A DNA stretch of 64,000 bases from OMPR01 sp965183835 (lineage in GTDB: Bacteria > Pseudomonadota > Alphaproteobacteria > Rhodobacterales > Rhodobacteraceae): assembly GCA_965183835.1 (NCBI GenBank), contig CBCYME010000007.1, positions 5,085 through 69,084 of the forward strand, in the 5' to 3' direction. A program made the translations under genes and the position numbers. The notes beneath the pieces are model-generated. The model did not search any database. It had not been told where the DNA came from and saw nothing but the letters and a program-made list of their open reading frames with translations. This document shows positions 36,550-45,139 of the stretch, piece by piece (within the stretch, counting starts at the first letter, position 1; each line of letters starts with the position of its first letter).

Positions 36550-37463
36550 GACGCCATCCCCATCCGTTTAAGCACCGCTTTTTCGATCAACCCCAACAGA
36601 CCGACCAAACACGCGGCTAAAATGGCGGCAGCAAACAGCGCCGACCAGATCTGGACGGTTTGTCCATAATAGCTGCCTGCCAACAAACGCGCGCCCAACC
36701 CGGCCACGGCCCCTGTTGGCAACTCACCAACAATGGCCCCGACCAATGATGCGGCGATCCCGATTTTCAGCGAGGTGAACAGATACGGCATCGATGCAGG
36801 CAATCGCAGCTTCCAAAACCCCTGCGCATTTGATGCGCTATAGGTGCGCAACAGGTCCAACTGCATATGATCCGGGCTGCGCAGCCCTTTGACCATGCCA
36901 ACAACCACCGGGAAAAACGACAGATAGGCCGAGATGATCGCCTTGGGGATAATGCCCTGCACCCCAACGGAATACAGCACGACGATAATCATCGGCGCCA
37001 AGGCAATAATCGGAATGGTCTGACTGACAATCGCCCAAGGCATCACAGACATATCCATGACTTTGGAATGCACGATGCCAACGGCCAGCAAAACGCCCAA
37101 GCCCGTGCCGATGGCAAACCCCAACAAGGTCGCGCTCAGCGTCACCCAACCGTGATAGACCAATGACCGCTTCGAAGTTATCTTTTTCCCTACCGTGGTT
37201 TTCCACAACTCAATGCCAACCTGATGCGGCGCAGGCAAACGCGGACGATCCTGCGCCCATGTCGCCGGAATGGCAAAGCGGTTGTCCAGAACCAAACCGA
37301 TCTCGCTCATATCGCGACGGTCCCTTGCACCCGGGGTCGAAATTTCGGCCCCCGCGCGCTCGGCCTCGACCAAGACGCCCTTGATGTTCATCGGAACACA
37401 GGCGGCATACCAAAACGCGACCAACACAGCGATCACGGTCAAAACGGCCAATGCTGATTTCAT
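36546..37463 (-). CDS. ABC transporter permease (pyrimidine-type uptake)
   Basis: 305 residues from the ATG with GGAGGGG 5 bases upstream; a longer frame to 37526 lacks support. An N-terminal helix, a periplasmic segment (about 25-105) and then five membrane helices with the EAA loop YSASNAQGFWKLRLPASMPYLF near residue 210 mark a BPD_transp_1 permease of the SsuC/NMT1-associated type. It would form a heterodimer with the overlapping downstream permease. An 8-bp G/C hairpin stands between it and the upstream ATPase gene. Confidence 0.85.
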   Translation of the reverse strand: MKSALAVLTVIAVLVAFWYAACVPMNIKGVLVEAERAGAEISTPGARDRRDMSEIGLVLDNRFAIPATWAQDRPRLPAPHQVGIELWKTTVGKKITSKRSLVYHGWVTLSATLLGFAIGTGLGVLLAVGIVHSKVMDMSVMPWAIVSQTIPIIALAPMIIVVLYSVGVQGIIPKAIISAYLSFFPVVVGMVKGLRSPDHMQLDLLRTYSASNAQGFWKLRLPASMPYLFTSLKIGIAASLVGAIVGELPTGAVAGLGARLLAGSYYGQTVQIWSALFAAAILAACLVGLLGLIEKAVLKRMGMAS

Positions 37464-37500
37464 CGGATCCCCTCCGAAATGCTGCGCCGCGGCGGTGTAC

Positions 37501-37536
37501 GGGGGGTGCACGCAAGGTGCACGCATGTCACCCCCC
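37501..37536. other. Intercistronic hairpin between ABC ATPase and permease genes
   Basis: Perfect stem GGGGGGTG / CACCCCCC with a 20-base loop that contains a repeated GTGCAC-type motif. No T-tract follows on the minus strand, so it is more likely an mRNA-stabilising or partial attenuation structure than a terminator. Confidence 0.5.
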
Positions 37537-37550
37537 TGGTGTCAGTCCAT

Positions 37551-38348
37551 TTATGCTGCATCTGCATGCCCCGCGCGCAACCCTTCACGCACCCGATGCG
37601 CCACCTCGATAAACTCAGGCGAGTCCCGAATATCGAGTGGCCGCTCTTTGGGCAGTGGGCTTTCGATCACATCCGTAATCCGGCCCGGCCGCGGGCTCAT
37701 CACCACGATCTTGGTGCTGAGATACACAGCCTCGGGGATTGAGTGCGTGACAAAGCCAATCGTCTTGTCCGTCCGCGCCCACAGATGCAAAAGCTGTTCA
37801 TTCAAATGGTCGCGTACGATCTCGTCCAACGCCCCAAACGGTTCGTCCATCAGCAAGATATCAGCATCAAAAGCAAGGGCGCGCGCGATGCTCGCCCGCT
37901 GCTGCATCCCCCCAGATAACTGCCACGGGTATTTTCCACCGAATCCGTCTAAATCAACAAGTTCCAACACGTCTTTCACGCGCTTTTCCTGATCAGATTT
38001 AGAGTATCCCATGATCTCAAGCGGCAGTTTGATGTTCTTGGAAATGGTTCGCCACGGGTACAGGCCCGCCGCCTGAAACACGTATCCATACGCCCGGTTG
38101 CGCCGGGCCTCATCGGCCGTCATGCCATTCACGCTCAGGCTACCGCCCGTCGGGGTCTCAAGCGCCGCGATACAGCGCAAAAAGGTGGTTTTACCGCACC
38201 CCGAAGGGCCAATAAAACTGACAAAATCGCCCTTATCGATAGATAGGTTCACATCCTTGAGCGCATGAACCGGACCATCATTCGTTTGAAAAGTCAGATC
38301 CAAGTTCCTTGCCTCGATCACGGGCTGGGTATTGGGTTCAGTATTCAT
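37551..38348 (-). CDS. ABC transporter ATP-binding protein (pyrimidine-type uptake)
   Basis: 265 residues. Walker A GPSGCGKTTF near residues 43-52, signature LSGGMQQRASIARALA near 138, Walker B ILLMDEPFGALDE near 160 and the H-loop FVTHSIPEA near 195. It is of the SsuB/TauB class that serves NMT1-type importers. Upstream, separated by a 59-base spacer with a hairpin, is the dihydropyrimidinase gene; downstream are the two permeases and the binding protein. Confidence 0.88.
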   Translation of the reverse strand: MNTEPNTQPVIEARNLDLTFQTNDGPVHALKDVNLSIDKGDFVSFIGPSGCGKTTFLRCIAALETPTGGSLSVNGMTADEARRNRAYGYVFQAAGLYPWRTISKNIKLPLEIMGYSKSDQEKRVKDVLELVDLDGFGGKYPWQLSGGMQQRASIARALAFDADILLMDEPFGALDEIVRDHLNEQLLHLWARTDKTIGFVTHSIPEAVYLSTKIVVMSPRPGRITDVIESPLPKERPLDIRDSPEFIEVAHRVREGLRAGHADAA

Positions 38349-38367
38349 TCTATCGCCTTGAAAAGAC

Positions 38368-38405
38368 GAGATTTTGGGCCACCATCAGTGATGGCCCGAA
38401 ATCTC
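38368..38405. other. Long imperfect hairpin between hydA and the ABC ATPase gene
   Basis: Arms GAGATTTTGGGCCACCATC and GATGGCCCGAAATCTC fold around AGT with one mismatch and a small bulge. On the minus strand, CGTCTTTTC follows, so some transcripts may end here, giving more enzyme than transporter mRNA. The structure begins 3 bases after the hydA stop. Confidence 0.5.
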
Positions 38406-38407
38406 AA

Positions 38408-39862
38408 TTATACGCCTGTTGCCGGAATGCCCGAACGTTCAACGGGACGAGGTGAAGTCAGCTCTTTCCAGCTGCTCAACGCTTTGTTCACCGGGGTATT
38501 GGCCTGACGTTCCACAAACTTACCATGGCCTTCTTGCGTACGGATCTCGCCGTCATGCACAGCCACTTGACCGCGCGTGAGAGTAAAGCGCGGTAAGCCT
38601 TTGACTTCTTTGCCTTCAAAGACGTTGTAATCAATCGCGGATTGTTGCGTCGTTGCCTGAATTGTCTTGGATTTTTCAGGGTCCCAAACCACCAGATCCG
38701 CATCAGCCCCAACCAGAACCGCACCTTTTTTCGGGTAGCAGTTCAGGATTTTGGCAATGTTCGTCGATGTCACCGCGACAAATTCATTAGGCGTTAACCG
38801 CCCTGTGCTAACACCATACGTCCACAGCATCGGCATCCGGTCTTCCAACCCACCCGTGCCATTGGGGATCTTGGTGAAATCCCCCACGCCATAGCGTTTT
38901 TGCTCGGTGCTGAACGCGCAGTGATCCGTTGCCACAACAGATAACGACCCGGCCTGCAAACCGTTCCACAAGCTGTCCTGGTGTTGCTTGTTGCGGAATG
39001 GTGGGCTCATCACGCGCCGCGCAGCATGGTCCCAATCGGGATTGAAGTATTCGCTTTCATCCAGTGTCAGGTGCTGGATCAGGGGTTCACCCCACACCCG
39101 CTTGCCCTGCATCCGTGCACGGCGAATGGCTTCATGGCTGTCTTCGCAAGATGTGTGCACAACGTACAGCGGCACACCCGCCATATCGGCAATCATAATA
39201 GCCCGGTTCGTGGCCTCACCTTCGACCTGTGGCGGACGGGAATAGGCATGTGCCTCGGGGCCGGTGTTGCCCGCTGCCAGCAATTTGGCGCTCAGTTCTG
39301 CAACAACATCACCGTTTTCAGCATGCACCATCGCGATGCCACCCAGTTCAGCAAGCCGTTGAAAGGATGAATACATTTCATCGTCATTCACCATCAACGC
39401 GCCTTTATAGGCCATGAAGTGCTTGAACGTATTGATGCCGCGTTGTTCGATCACGGTCTTCATATCGTCAAAGACTTGCTCCCCCCACCATGTCACCGCC
39501 ATGTGGAACGAGTAATCGCAATTGGCACGCGTCGACTTGTTATCCCAGCGTTTCAGCGCGTCCAGCAAGCTTTCACCCGGGTTGGGTAGCGCAAAATCCA
39601 CCACCATTGTGGTCCCACCGGCCAATCCCGCCCGGGTTCCGCTTTCGAAATCATCCGTGCTGTAGGTGCCCATGAACGGCATTTCCAAATGCGTATGCGG
39701 ATCAATCCCGCCCGGCATGACATAACAACCCGTCGCGTCCAGCTCTTCGTCCCCACGCAGGTCTGGCCCGATCTCGGTGATCACGCCGCCCTCGATCCGC
39801 ACATCCGCCTTATAGGTCAAATCAGCGGTCACAATGGTGCCGTTCTTGATCACTTTTGTCAT
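38408..39862 (-). CDS. hydA: Dihydropyrimidinase (D-hydantoinase)
   Basis: 484 residues from the ATG with GGGAGAG just upstream. It opens dihydrouracil or dihydrothymine (also hydantoins) to N-carbamoyl-beta-amino acids, the second step of reductive pyrimidine breakdown. Binuclear-metal motifs are GGIDPHTHLEMP near residue 52, the carboxylatable lysine in FKHFMAYKGALM, VHAENGD, VVHTSCE and ATDHCAF. Length fits the roughly 460-490-residue family. The gene lies between the 106-residue unknown and the ABC importer, all behind the RutR box. Confidence 0.92.
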   Translation of the reverse strand: MTKVIKNGTIVTADLTYKADVRIEGGVITEIGPDLRGDEELDATGCYVMPGGIDPHTHLEMPFMGTYSTDDFESGTRAGLAGGTTMVVDFALPNPGESLLDALKRWDNKSTRANCDYSFHMAVTWWGEQVFDDMKTVIEQRGINTFKHFMAYKGALMVNDDEMYSSFQRLAELGGIAMVHAENGDVVAELSAKLLAAGNTGPEAHAYSRPPQVEGEATNRAIMIADMAGVPLYVVHTSCEDSHEAIRRARMQGKRVWGEPLIQHLTLDESEYFNPDWDHAARRVMSPPFRNKQHQDSLWNGLQAGSLSVVATDHCAFSTEQKRYGVGDFTKIPNGTGGLEDRMPMLWTYGVSTGRLTPNEFVAVTSTNIAKILNCYPKKGAVLVGADADLVVWDPEKSKTIQATTQQSAIDYNVFEGKEVKGLPRFTLTRGQVAVHDGEIRTQEGHGKFVERQANTPVNKALSSWKELTSPRPVERSGIPATGV

Positions 39863-39879
39863 ATTCTCTCTCCCTTTCC

Positions 39880-40200
39880 TCAGACCGAGCTGAAACAGCC
39901 GATCGCTTTCCCATGCACCCCGATATCCAAAGGTCCGATTTCGGACTCGACACAGAGCGAAAAATACCCCGCCGTTGGCAGGAACAGGACCCGGTAAGCC
40001 CCGTTTGAATAGGTGACGGTCCAACACTCTTGCGTTACGCCGCCACTAAAATTGGCCGTCACCTGTTCTGGTTCACACAGCGCCTGACGAAAGGCACGTA
40101 CCGTTGCCGCTCCTTCGTCGGTTGTGTCGTCAAACTCCGAAATCTCGAGCTTTATCAACCTTTTGATCTGATCAACAATACTCAATTCGGCTATGATCAC
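39880..40200 (-). CDS. 106-residue protein of unknown function in the pyrimidine operon
   Basis: A small soluble protein starting at a GTG that overlaps the amidohydrolase stop (GTGA) and ending 17 bases before hydA, so it is translated as part of the operon. N-terminal half is acidic and helical (IVDQIKRLIKLEISEFDDTTDEGAATVRAF); C-terminal half looks like beta-strands (GVTQECWTVTYSNGAYRVLFLPTAGYFSLCVES). It has three cysteines but no paired motif. I do not recognise a family. Coupling suggests a role in the pathway, such as an assembly factor or sensor for the enzymes. Confidence 0.6.
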   Translation of the reverse strand: MIIAELSIVDQIKRLIKLEISEFDDTTDEGAATVRAFRQALCEPEQVTANFSGGVTQECWTVTYSNGAYRVLFLPTAGYFSLCVESEIGPLDIGVHGKAIGCFSSV

Positions 40201-41447
40201 TCGACGATTTCCGCCGTTTCAACAACAGCATGGAACAACACATCTGTTCCCGCCGCCGCCCATTCTGGGCTGATCTCTTCTGCTTCATTGTGGCTTAGCC
40301 CATCAACGCAAGGACACATCACCATCGCGGTTGGCGCAACGCGGTTGATCCAACACGCATCGTGGCCCGCACCGGAAATCAGGTCCATATGGGACAACCC
40401 AAGTCGTTCGGCTGCACTGCGCACCGCAGTGACACACCCCTCTTCAAAGGCGACGGGGTCGAACCCACCAACCTTTTCAAAGGCGATCGTCAGCCCCATG
40501 TCATCGGCAACCTTTTGCCCCTCAACCCGCAGCCGCGTTTCCATATCCTCGATCACCGACAGATCCGGAGACCGGAAATCAACCGTGAACACGACCTTGC
40601 CGGGGATCACATTGCGTGAATTGGGGAACACGTCGATATGCCCCGCCGCACCCACCGCATGTGGCGCATGAGACCAGGCGATTTCATCCACCTTTTCCAG
40701 TACCTTAGCCATGCCCAGCCCCGCATTTTTGCGCATCGGCATGGGCGTTGATCCGGTATGGGAATCCTTGCCTTGGATGGTGACTTGCGTCCAGCTTAGC
40801 CCTTGACCGTGGGTGACAACCCCAATGTCTTTGCCCTCGGCCTCGAGTATCGGACCCTGTTCGATATGCAGTTCGAAAAACGCATGCATCTTGCGCGCGC
40901 CGACCTCTTCTTCGCCACGCCACCCAATCCGCTTTAGCTCATCGCCAAATTTCTTGCCCTCGGCATCTTCGCGATCATACGCCCAGTCTTGGGTGTGGAT
41001 GCCCGCAAACACACCGGACGACAGCATCGCCGGGGCATAACGCGTGCCCTCTTCGTTGGTGAAATTGGTGACAACAATCGGGTGCTTGGTCCGAATACCC
41101 AGATCATTCAGGGTTCGTAGCACTTCTAGCCCGCTCAGAACGCCGAGAACGCCGTCATATTTTCCGCCCGTTGGCTGCGTATCCAAATGCGACCCGACAT
41201 AAACCGGCAGGGCCTCGGGATCGGTTCCCTCTCGACGCGCAAACATATTGCCCATCTGATCCAGCCCCATCGTGCATCCCGCAGCCTCGCACCAACTTTG
41301 GAACAAGGTCCGCCCTTCGCCGTCCTCATCGGTCAAGGTCTGGCGGTTGTTGCCGCCTGCCACACCGGGGCCGATCTTGGCCATCTCCATCAGACTGTCC
41401 CACAGCCGTTCGCCGTTGATCCTGAGATTCTGTGCTGGCGCCGCCAT
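40197..41447 (-). CDS. Zn-dependent M20-family amidohydrolase, N-carbamoyl-beta-alanine / ureidopropionase type
   Basis: 416 residues. It hydrolyses N-carbamoyl amino compounds (N-carbamoyl-beta-alanine, allantoate-like substrates) in the third step of reductive pyrimidine breakdown. Metal motifs: GSHLDTQPTGGKYDG near residue 85, NEEGTR near 132, FELHIEQGP near 190 and the C-terminal GLSHNEAE. The internal dimerisation domain (about 210-330) is present. First gene of the seven-gene minus-strand operon; its start lies 48 bases from the RutR box. Confidence 0.9.
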   Translation of the reverse strand: MAAPAQNLRINGERLWDSLMEMAKIGPGVAGGNNRQTLTDEDGEGRTLFQSWCEAAGCTMGLDQMGNMFARREGTDPEALPVYVGSHLDTQPTGGKYDGVLGVLSGLEVLRTLNDLGIRTKHPIVVTNFTNEEGTRYAPAMLSSGVFAGIHTQDWAYDREDAEGKKFGDELKRIGWRGEEEVGARKMHAFFELHIEQGPILEAEGKDIGVVTHGQGLSWTQVTIQGKDSHTGSTPMPMRKNAGLGMAKVLEKVDEIAWSHAPHAVGAAGHIDVFPNSRNVIPGKVVFTVDFRSPDLSVIEDMETRLRVEGQKVADDMGLTIAFEKVGGFDPVAFEEGCVTAVRSAAERLGLSHMDLISGAGHDACWINRVAPTAMVMCPCVDGLSHNEAEEISPEWAAAGTDVLFHAVVETAEIVE

Positions 41448-41494
41448 GTCTTTCCCCCTCGTCGTTCGCGATTTGGCTCGCGTTTCGTATGTGA

Positions 41495-41512
41495 TTTGAC
41501 CAACTGGTCAAA
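41495..41512. promoter_or_regulatory. RutR-type operator, perfect 18-bp dyad
   Basis: TTTGACCAACTGGTCAAA, two perfect 8-base arms around AC. Its 16-base core equals TTGACCA-NN-TGGTCAA, the consensus reported for E. coli RutR. It sits between divergent promoters: 48 bases from the amidohydrolase start and 103 bases from rutR, so it should control both the degradation operon and rutR itself. Confidence 0.88.
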
Positions 41513-41614
41513 CTCACGCTATCACGGGCTCGTCACCAGTCAAGAAATTGCGACCCCTCAAGACAAAATTGCCCAATTTTATCGCTTGTTTGAAGAGAAA
41601 GTAGGCACCAAAAA

Positions 41615-42223
41615 ATGGCCAAAGACCGCGCGCCCACCCGAATTCAGAAAAAAAACCGCGCAGCCATCCTTGAGGCCGCATTGAATGTCTTCTCTGCCAA
41701 CGGGTTTCGTGGGGCGACCGTCGATCAAATCGCGGCCGAAGCCGGGTTATCAAAGCCCAATCTGCTTTACTATTTTCCGTCAAAAATCGAGATGCACAAC
41801 GCCTTGCTTGCGCAATTGATGGACACGTGGCTAGACCCTTTGCGCGACTTGAATGCCGAGGGCGATCCACTGACCGAAATCATGGCCTATGTGCGGCGCA
41901 AGCTGCAAATGAGCCGGGATTTTCCGCGAGAAAGCCGGCTGTTCGCCAATGAAATCGTGCAGGGCGCGCCCCGGATTCACGATGCCTTGAATCATGATCT
42001 AAAAACGCTGGTTGATGAAAAAACAATCGTGTTGGAAAAATGGATGGAGGCCGGAAAGATCGCGCGGGTTCATCCCTACCACCTGCTGTTCTCGGTCTGG
42101 TCGTTAACCCAACACTATGCCGATTTTGATGTGCAAGTGCGCGCGATTTTGGGGAACGAAGACCCCTTTGATGGCGCCGAATCCTTTATCGAAACGCTGT
42201 ATCAACGTCTACTTACTCCATAA
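41615..42223 (+). CDS. rutR: TetR-family regulator RutR
   Basis: 202 residues. The N-terminal helix-turn-helix (about 20-66, GATVDQIAAEAGLSKPNLLYYF) and especially the C-terminal part (RRKLQMSRDFPRESRLFANEIVQGAP, DEKTIVLEKWMEAGKI, WSLTQHYADF) follow E. coli RutR closely as I recall it. RutR is a repressor released by uracil or thymine. It faces the degradation operon across a perfect RutR box, so autoregulation and pathway control by pyrimidine are expected. Here it is tied to the reductive (PreTA/HydA) route rather than to rutA-G. Confidence 0.85.
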   Translation: MAKDRAPTRIQKKNRAAILEAALNVFSANGFRGATVDQIAAEAGLSKPNLLYYFPSKIEMHNALLAQLMDTWLDPLRDLNAEGDPLTEIMAYVRRKLQMSRDFPRESRLFANEIVQGAPRIHDALNHDLKTLVDEKTIVLEKWMEAGKIARVHPYHLLFSVWSLTQHYADFDVQVRAILGNEDPFDGAESFIETLYQRLLTP

Positions 42224-42252
42224 AAAAAGGGCGATGCCTGCGCACCGCCCTT
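42222..42252 (-). terminator. Terminator after preA
   Basis: On the minus strand, perfect stem AAGGGCG / CGCCCTT with a 12-base loop followed by TTTTT, 21 bases beyond the preA stop. It abuts the rutR stop on the other strand. Confidence 0.8.
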
Positions 42253-42273
42253 CGGAAATAATCTCCCGTAACC

Positions 42274-43578
42274 CTATTCAGCCGCTTGCGACGAAGGGTT
42301 GTTGGGGTGGGTTGTCCAATTAGCGTATTCCTCGGTCACCGTTTTACCAGTGCGAGGGTCAACAAGACCCGGCTCCATGGCTTCCATGGTGATGCAATTG
42401 TCCACTGGGCAGACATTAACGCACAAGTTGCACGCCACACATTCATCATCATTGACGGTAAATGTACGATCCTCGGACATGTCGATGGCCTGATGCGAGG
42501 TATCTTCACACGCCGCATAACAGCGCCCGCATTTGATACATGCGTCCTGATCAATTACCGCCTTAGAAATCGCGTTCAGGTTCAAATACTGCCAATCAGT
42601 CACATTGGGCGTCGCCATGCCGATGAAGTCATCGGTCGAGGTATAGCCCTTTTCGTCCATCCACTGCGACAAGCCCGAGATCATCTCTTCGACAATCTTG
42701 AACCCATAGGTCATCGCGGCCGTGCAGACCTGAACATTGCCAGCCCCCAACGCCATAAATTCTGCCGCATCGCGCCATGTGGTCACCCCGCCAATGGCCG
42801 AAATCGGCAGGCCATGTGTCTGCGGGCACCGGGCGATTTCCGCCACCATGTTCATCGCAATCGGCTTGACCGCCGGGCCGCAATATCCACCATGGGTGCC
42901 CTTGTCGCCAATCATCGGCTCGGGTGCCATCGCATCAAGATTAACAGACGTGATCGAGTTGATCGTATTGATCAAGCTGACCGCATCTGCACCACCCGCC
43001 TTGGCCGCCCGGGCCGGAAAGCGCACGTCTGTAATGTTTGGCGTCAACTTAACGATGACCGGCTTGTCATAGTTTTCTTTGCACCAACGGGTCACCATTT
43101 CGATGTATTCCGGCACCTGCCCCACAGCAGACCCCATACCGCGTTCAGCCATGCCATGCGGACAACCAAAATTCAGCTCAATCCCATCTGCCCCGGTCTC
43201 CATGACCCGTGGCAGGATCGCCTTCCAAGCCGCCTCTTCACACGGCACCATCAAGGACACGATAATAGCACGATCCGGGTAGTCTTTTTTGACGCGCGTG
43301 ATCTCTTCCAAATTGGTTTCAAGCGGGCGATCCGTGATCAGCTCAATGTTATTGAGCCCCAGCAACCGACGATCCGCACCAAAGATCGCACCATAGCGTG
43401 GACCATTCACGTTCACGACGGGTGGCCCTTCGGAGCCGAGTGTTTTCCACACGACACCGCCCCAGCCCGCCTCAAAGGCGCGGCGGACATTGTATTCTTT
43501 GTCAGTCGGTGGCGCGGACGCCAGCCAGAACGGATTCGGGCTTTGGATACCCAAGAAGTTTGTTGTTAAATCAGCCAT
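42274..43578 (-). CDS. preA: NAD-dependent dihydropyrimidine dehydrogenase subunit PreA
   Basis: 434 residues from the ATG with GGGAGG 8 bases upstream; a longer frame to 43665 is not needed. The N-terminal FMN barrel (about 1-320, FGCPHGMAERGMGSAVGQ and the catalytic-loop cysteine) reduces uracil or thymine. The C-terminal ferredoxin domain has two 4Fe-4S motifs, CIKCGRCYAAC and CVACNLCVNVCP. With PreT it carries out the first step of reductive pyrimidine breakdown. It follows preT after a 67-base gap on the same strand. Confidence 0.93.
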   Translation of the reverse strand: MADLTTNFLGIQSPNPFWLASAPPTDKEYNVRRAFEAGWGGVVWKTLGSEGPPVVNVNGPRYGAIFGADRRLLGLNNIELITDRPLETNLEEITRVKKDYPDRAIIVSLMVPCEEAAWKAILPRVMETGADGIELNFGCPHGMAERGMGSAVGQVPEYIEMVTRWCKENYDKPVIVKLTPNITDVRFPARAAKAGGADAVSLINTINSITSVNLDAMAPEPMIGDKGTHGGYCGPAVKPIAMNMVAEIARCPQTHGLPISAIGGVTTWRDAAEFMALGAGNVQVCTAAMTYGFKIVEEMISGLSQWMDEKGYTSTDDFIGMATPNVTDWQYLNLNAISKAVIDQDACIKCGRCYAACEDTSHQAIDMSEDRTFTVNDDECVACNLCVNVCPVDNCITMEAMEPGLVDPRTGKTVTEEYANWTTHPNNPSSQAAE

Positions 43579-43645
43579 TTGTCGGCCTCCCTGATGCACA
43601 ACCGGCATCTTCATTTTGTCCAAAACAGTCAGCTTCAACCCAGTG

Positions 43646-44980
43646 TCATGCGTTGAGGCTGGCATGAATATCCATTGCGGCGTCGCGCCCTTCGGCCACG
43701 GCTGTCACAGTCAGATCATCGCCCCCAGCGGCACAATCGCCCCCGGCCCAAACACCATCGACCGAGGTCCGCCCCGCGTCAGAAACAGCGATTTTACGCC
43801 CATCCAACGCAACCACGTCGGGTGAACCTTGCAAGGTTTGGCCGATCGCTTTGAACACTTGATCTGCCTTGAGGCGGGTGGTTTCCCCCGTGCCGCTCAG
43901 TTCTCCGCCCGCGCTCGAAGTGTATTCCAGCTCGATCTCGGCCGCCGCGCCATTGCCGTGCACAGCAACGGGCTGAACGTTGAACATCAACTTCACGCCC
44001 TTGGAACTTGCCAAGTCTTGCTCGAACCGACTTGCCCCCATGGCCTCGCGTCCACGCCGATAAGCAACCGTCACGTTTTCAGACCCAAGTAATTTGGACT
44101 GAACCGCCGCATCAATCGCGGTCATCCCGCCACCGATCACAACAACGTTCCGCCCCACTGGAAGCGCCTCCAAATCATCAGCCTGACGCAGATCGGCGAT
44201 AAAATCGACTGCATCCCGCACACCGTCTTTGTCTTCGCCATCAACGCGCAGAGCATTCACGCCGGTCAAGCCAATCGACAAAAACACCGCGTCATGATCG
44301 CCCTTAAGCCCGTCCAACGTCAGCCCTGCACCCAGTGCTTGGCCTGTCTCGATACGAATGCCGCCGATTTTCAGCAACCAATCAACCTCGCGTTCGGCAA
44401 AGCTGTTGGTGGACTTATACGCGGCGATGCCGAATTCGTTCAGGCCACCAGATTTTGCGCGTGCCTCATAGATCACCACGTCATTGCCAAGCATTGCCAG
44501 ACGATGTGCGCAAGACAGACCCGCAGGCCCTGCCCCCACGACGGCAACAGTCTTGCCCGTCGCGGCCGCCCGCTCAAACGGGTGAACCCCAGAGGTCATC
44601 AGTGTATCCGTTGCAAACCGCTGCAGACGCCCGATTTCAACCGGCTTGCCCTCGGCGGTTTCGCGTACGCAAACCTCTTCGCACAAGGTTTCGGTCGGAC
44701 AAACCCGGGCACACATGCCCCCAAGAATGTTCTGATCGAAAATCGTGCGTGCAGCCGCTTCTGGAGTCCCTGTAGCGATCTGGCGAATGAACAGCGGAAT
44801 ATCGATGTCGCTGGGACATGCCGTTACGCATGGTGCATCATAACAAAAATAACAACGATCCGCTGCCACAGCTGCCTCGTGAGGGGCATATGCTGGGTGA
44901 AGGTCATCAAAGTTTCCGGCAATTTCATCGCTGGATAGCCGCCCGGCCTGAATGCCCGGAGCTGTCTGGCCCTGTGCCAT
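43646..44980 (-). CDS. preT: NAD-dependent dihydropyrimidine dehydrogenase subunit PreT
   Basis: 444 residues. An N-terminal iron-sulfur region (CYFCYDAPCVTACP and CARVCPTETLCEEVC, about 43-105) precedes a FAD fold with VVGAGPAGLSC near 145 and an NAD fold with VVIGGGMTAID near 280, the architecture of PreT and GltD-like reductases. It passes electrons from NADH to PreA. The start ATG has GGGAGAGAG upstream. A weaker RutR-like dyad lies 55 bases upstream, placing preTA in the RutR regulon. Confidence 0.92.
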   Translation of the reverse strand: MAQGQTAPGIQAGRLSSDEIAGNFDDLHPAYAPHEAAVAADRCYFCYDAPCVTACPSDIDIPLFIRQIATGTPEAAARTIFDQNILGGMCARVCPTETLCEEVCVRETAEGKPVEIGRLQRFATDTLMTSGVHPFERAAATGKTVAVVGAGPAGLSCAHRLAMLGNDVVIYEARAKSGGLNEFGIAAYKSTNSFAEREVDWLLKIGGIRIETGQALGAGLTLDGLKGDHDAVFLSIGLTGVNALRVDGEDKDGVRDAVDFIADLRQADDLEALPVGRNVVVIGGGMTAIDAAVQSKLLGSENVTVAYRRGREAMGASRFEQDLASSKGVKLMFNVQPVAVHGNGAAAEIELEYTSSAGGELSGTGETTRLKADQVFKAIGQTLQGSPDVVALDGRKIAVSDAGRTSVDGVWAGGDCAAGGDDLTVTAVAEGRDAAMDIHASLNA

Positions 44981-45034
44981 CTCTCTCTCCCTGAGATATG
45001 TTTTTATCCGCCCCAGATTGCCACATTTGAATTT

Positions 45035-45050
45035 TTTATCAATTGGTAAA
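45035..45050. promoter_or_regulatory. Degenerate RutR-like box before preT
   Basis: TTTATCAATTGGTAAA matches the RutR consensus TTGACCA-NN-TGGTCAA at 11 of 14 informative positions and keeps the dyad. It lies 55 bases upstream of the preT start on the minus strand. A weaker site at a second promoter of the same pathway is plausible; binding is inferred. Confidence 0.55.
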
Positions 45051-45073
45051 ATTTTGAAACGCGGTCAAAAACG

Positions 45074-45100
45074 CAAAAACCGGGCTGAGGCGCCCGGCTT
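45074..45100 (-). terminator. Terminator after the bicupin gene
   Basis: Stem CCGGGC / GCCCGG with a 6-base loop followed on the minus strand by TTTTTG, about 40 bases after the cupin stop. It separates the cupin gene from the preTA promoter. Confidence 0.7.
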
Positions 45101-45139
45101 TTAAGCATTTTTTCTGTGTTCCGAGTGCGGATAAGGCGA

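Noticed and set aside
37501..37536. Repeated GTGCAC motif, considered as a CRISPR-like or iteron repeat
   Set aside because: Only two copies within a hairpin loop, no regular spacing and no further repeats nearby.
42286..43569. 427-codon plus-strand open frame opposite preA
   Set aside because: preA on the other strand has two ferredoxin motifs and a FMN barrel; the antisense translation is basic, low in structure and lacks a start signal.
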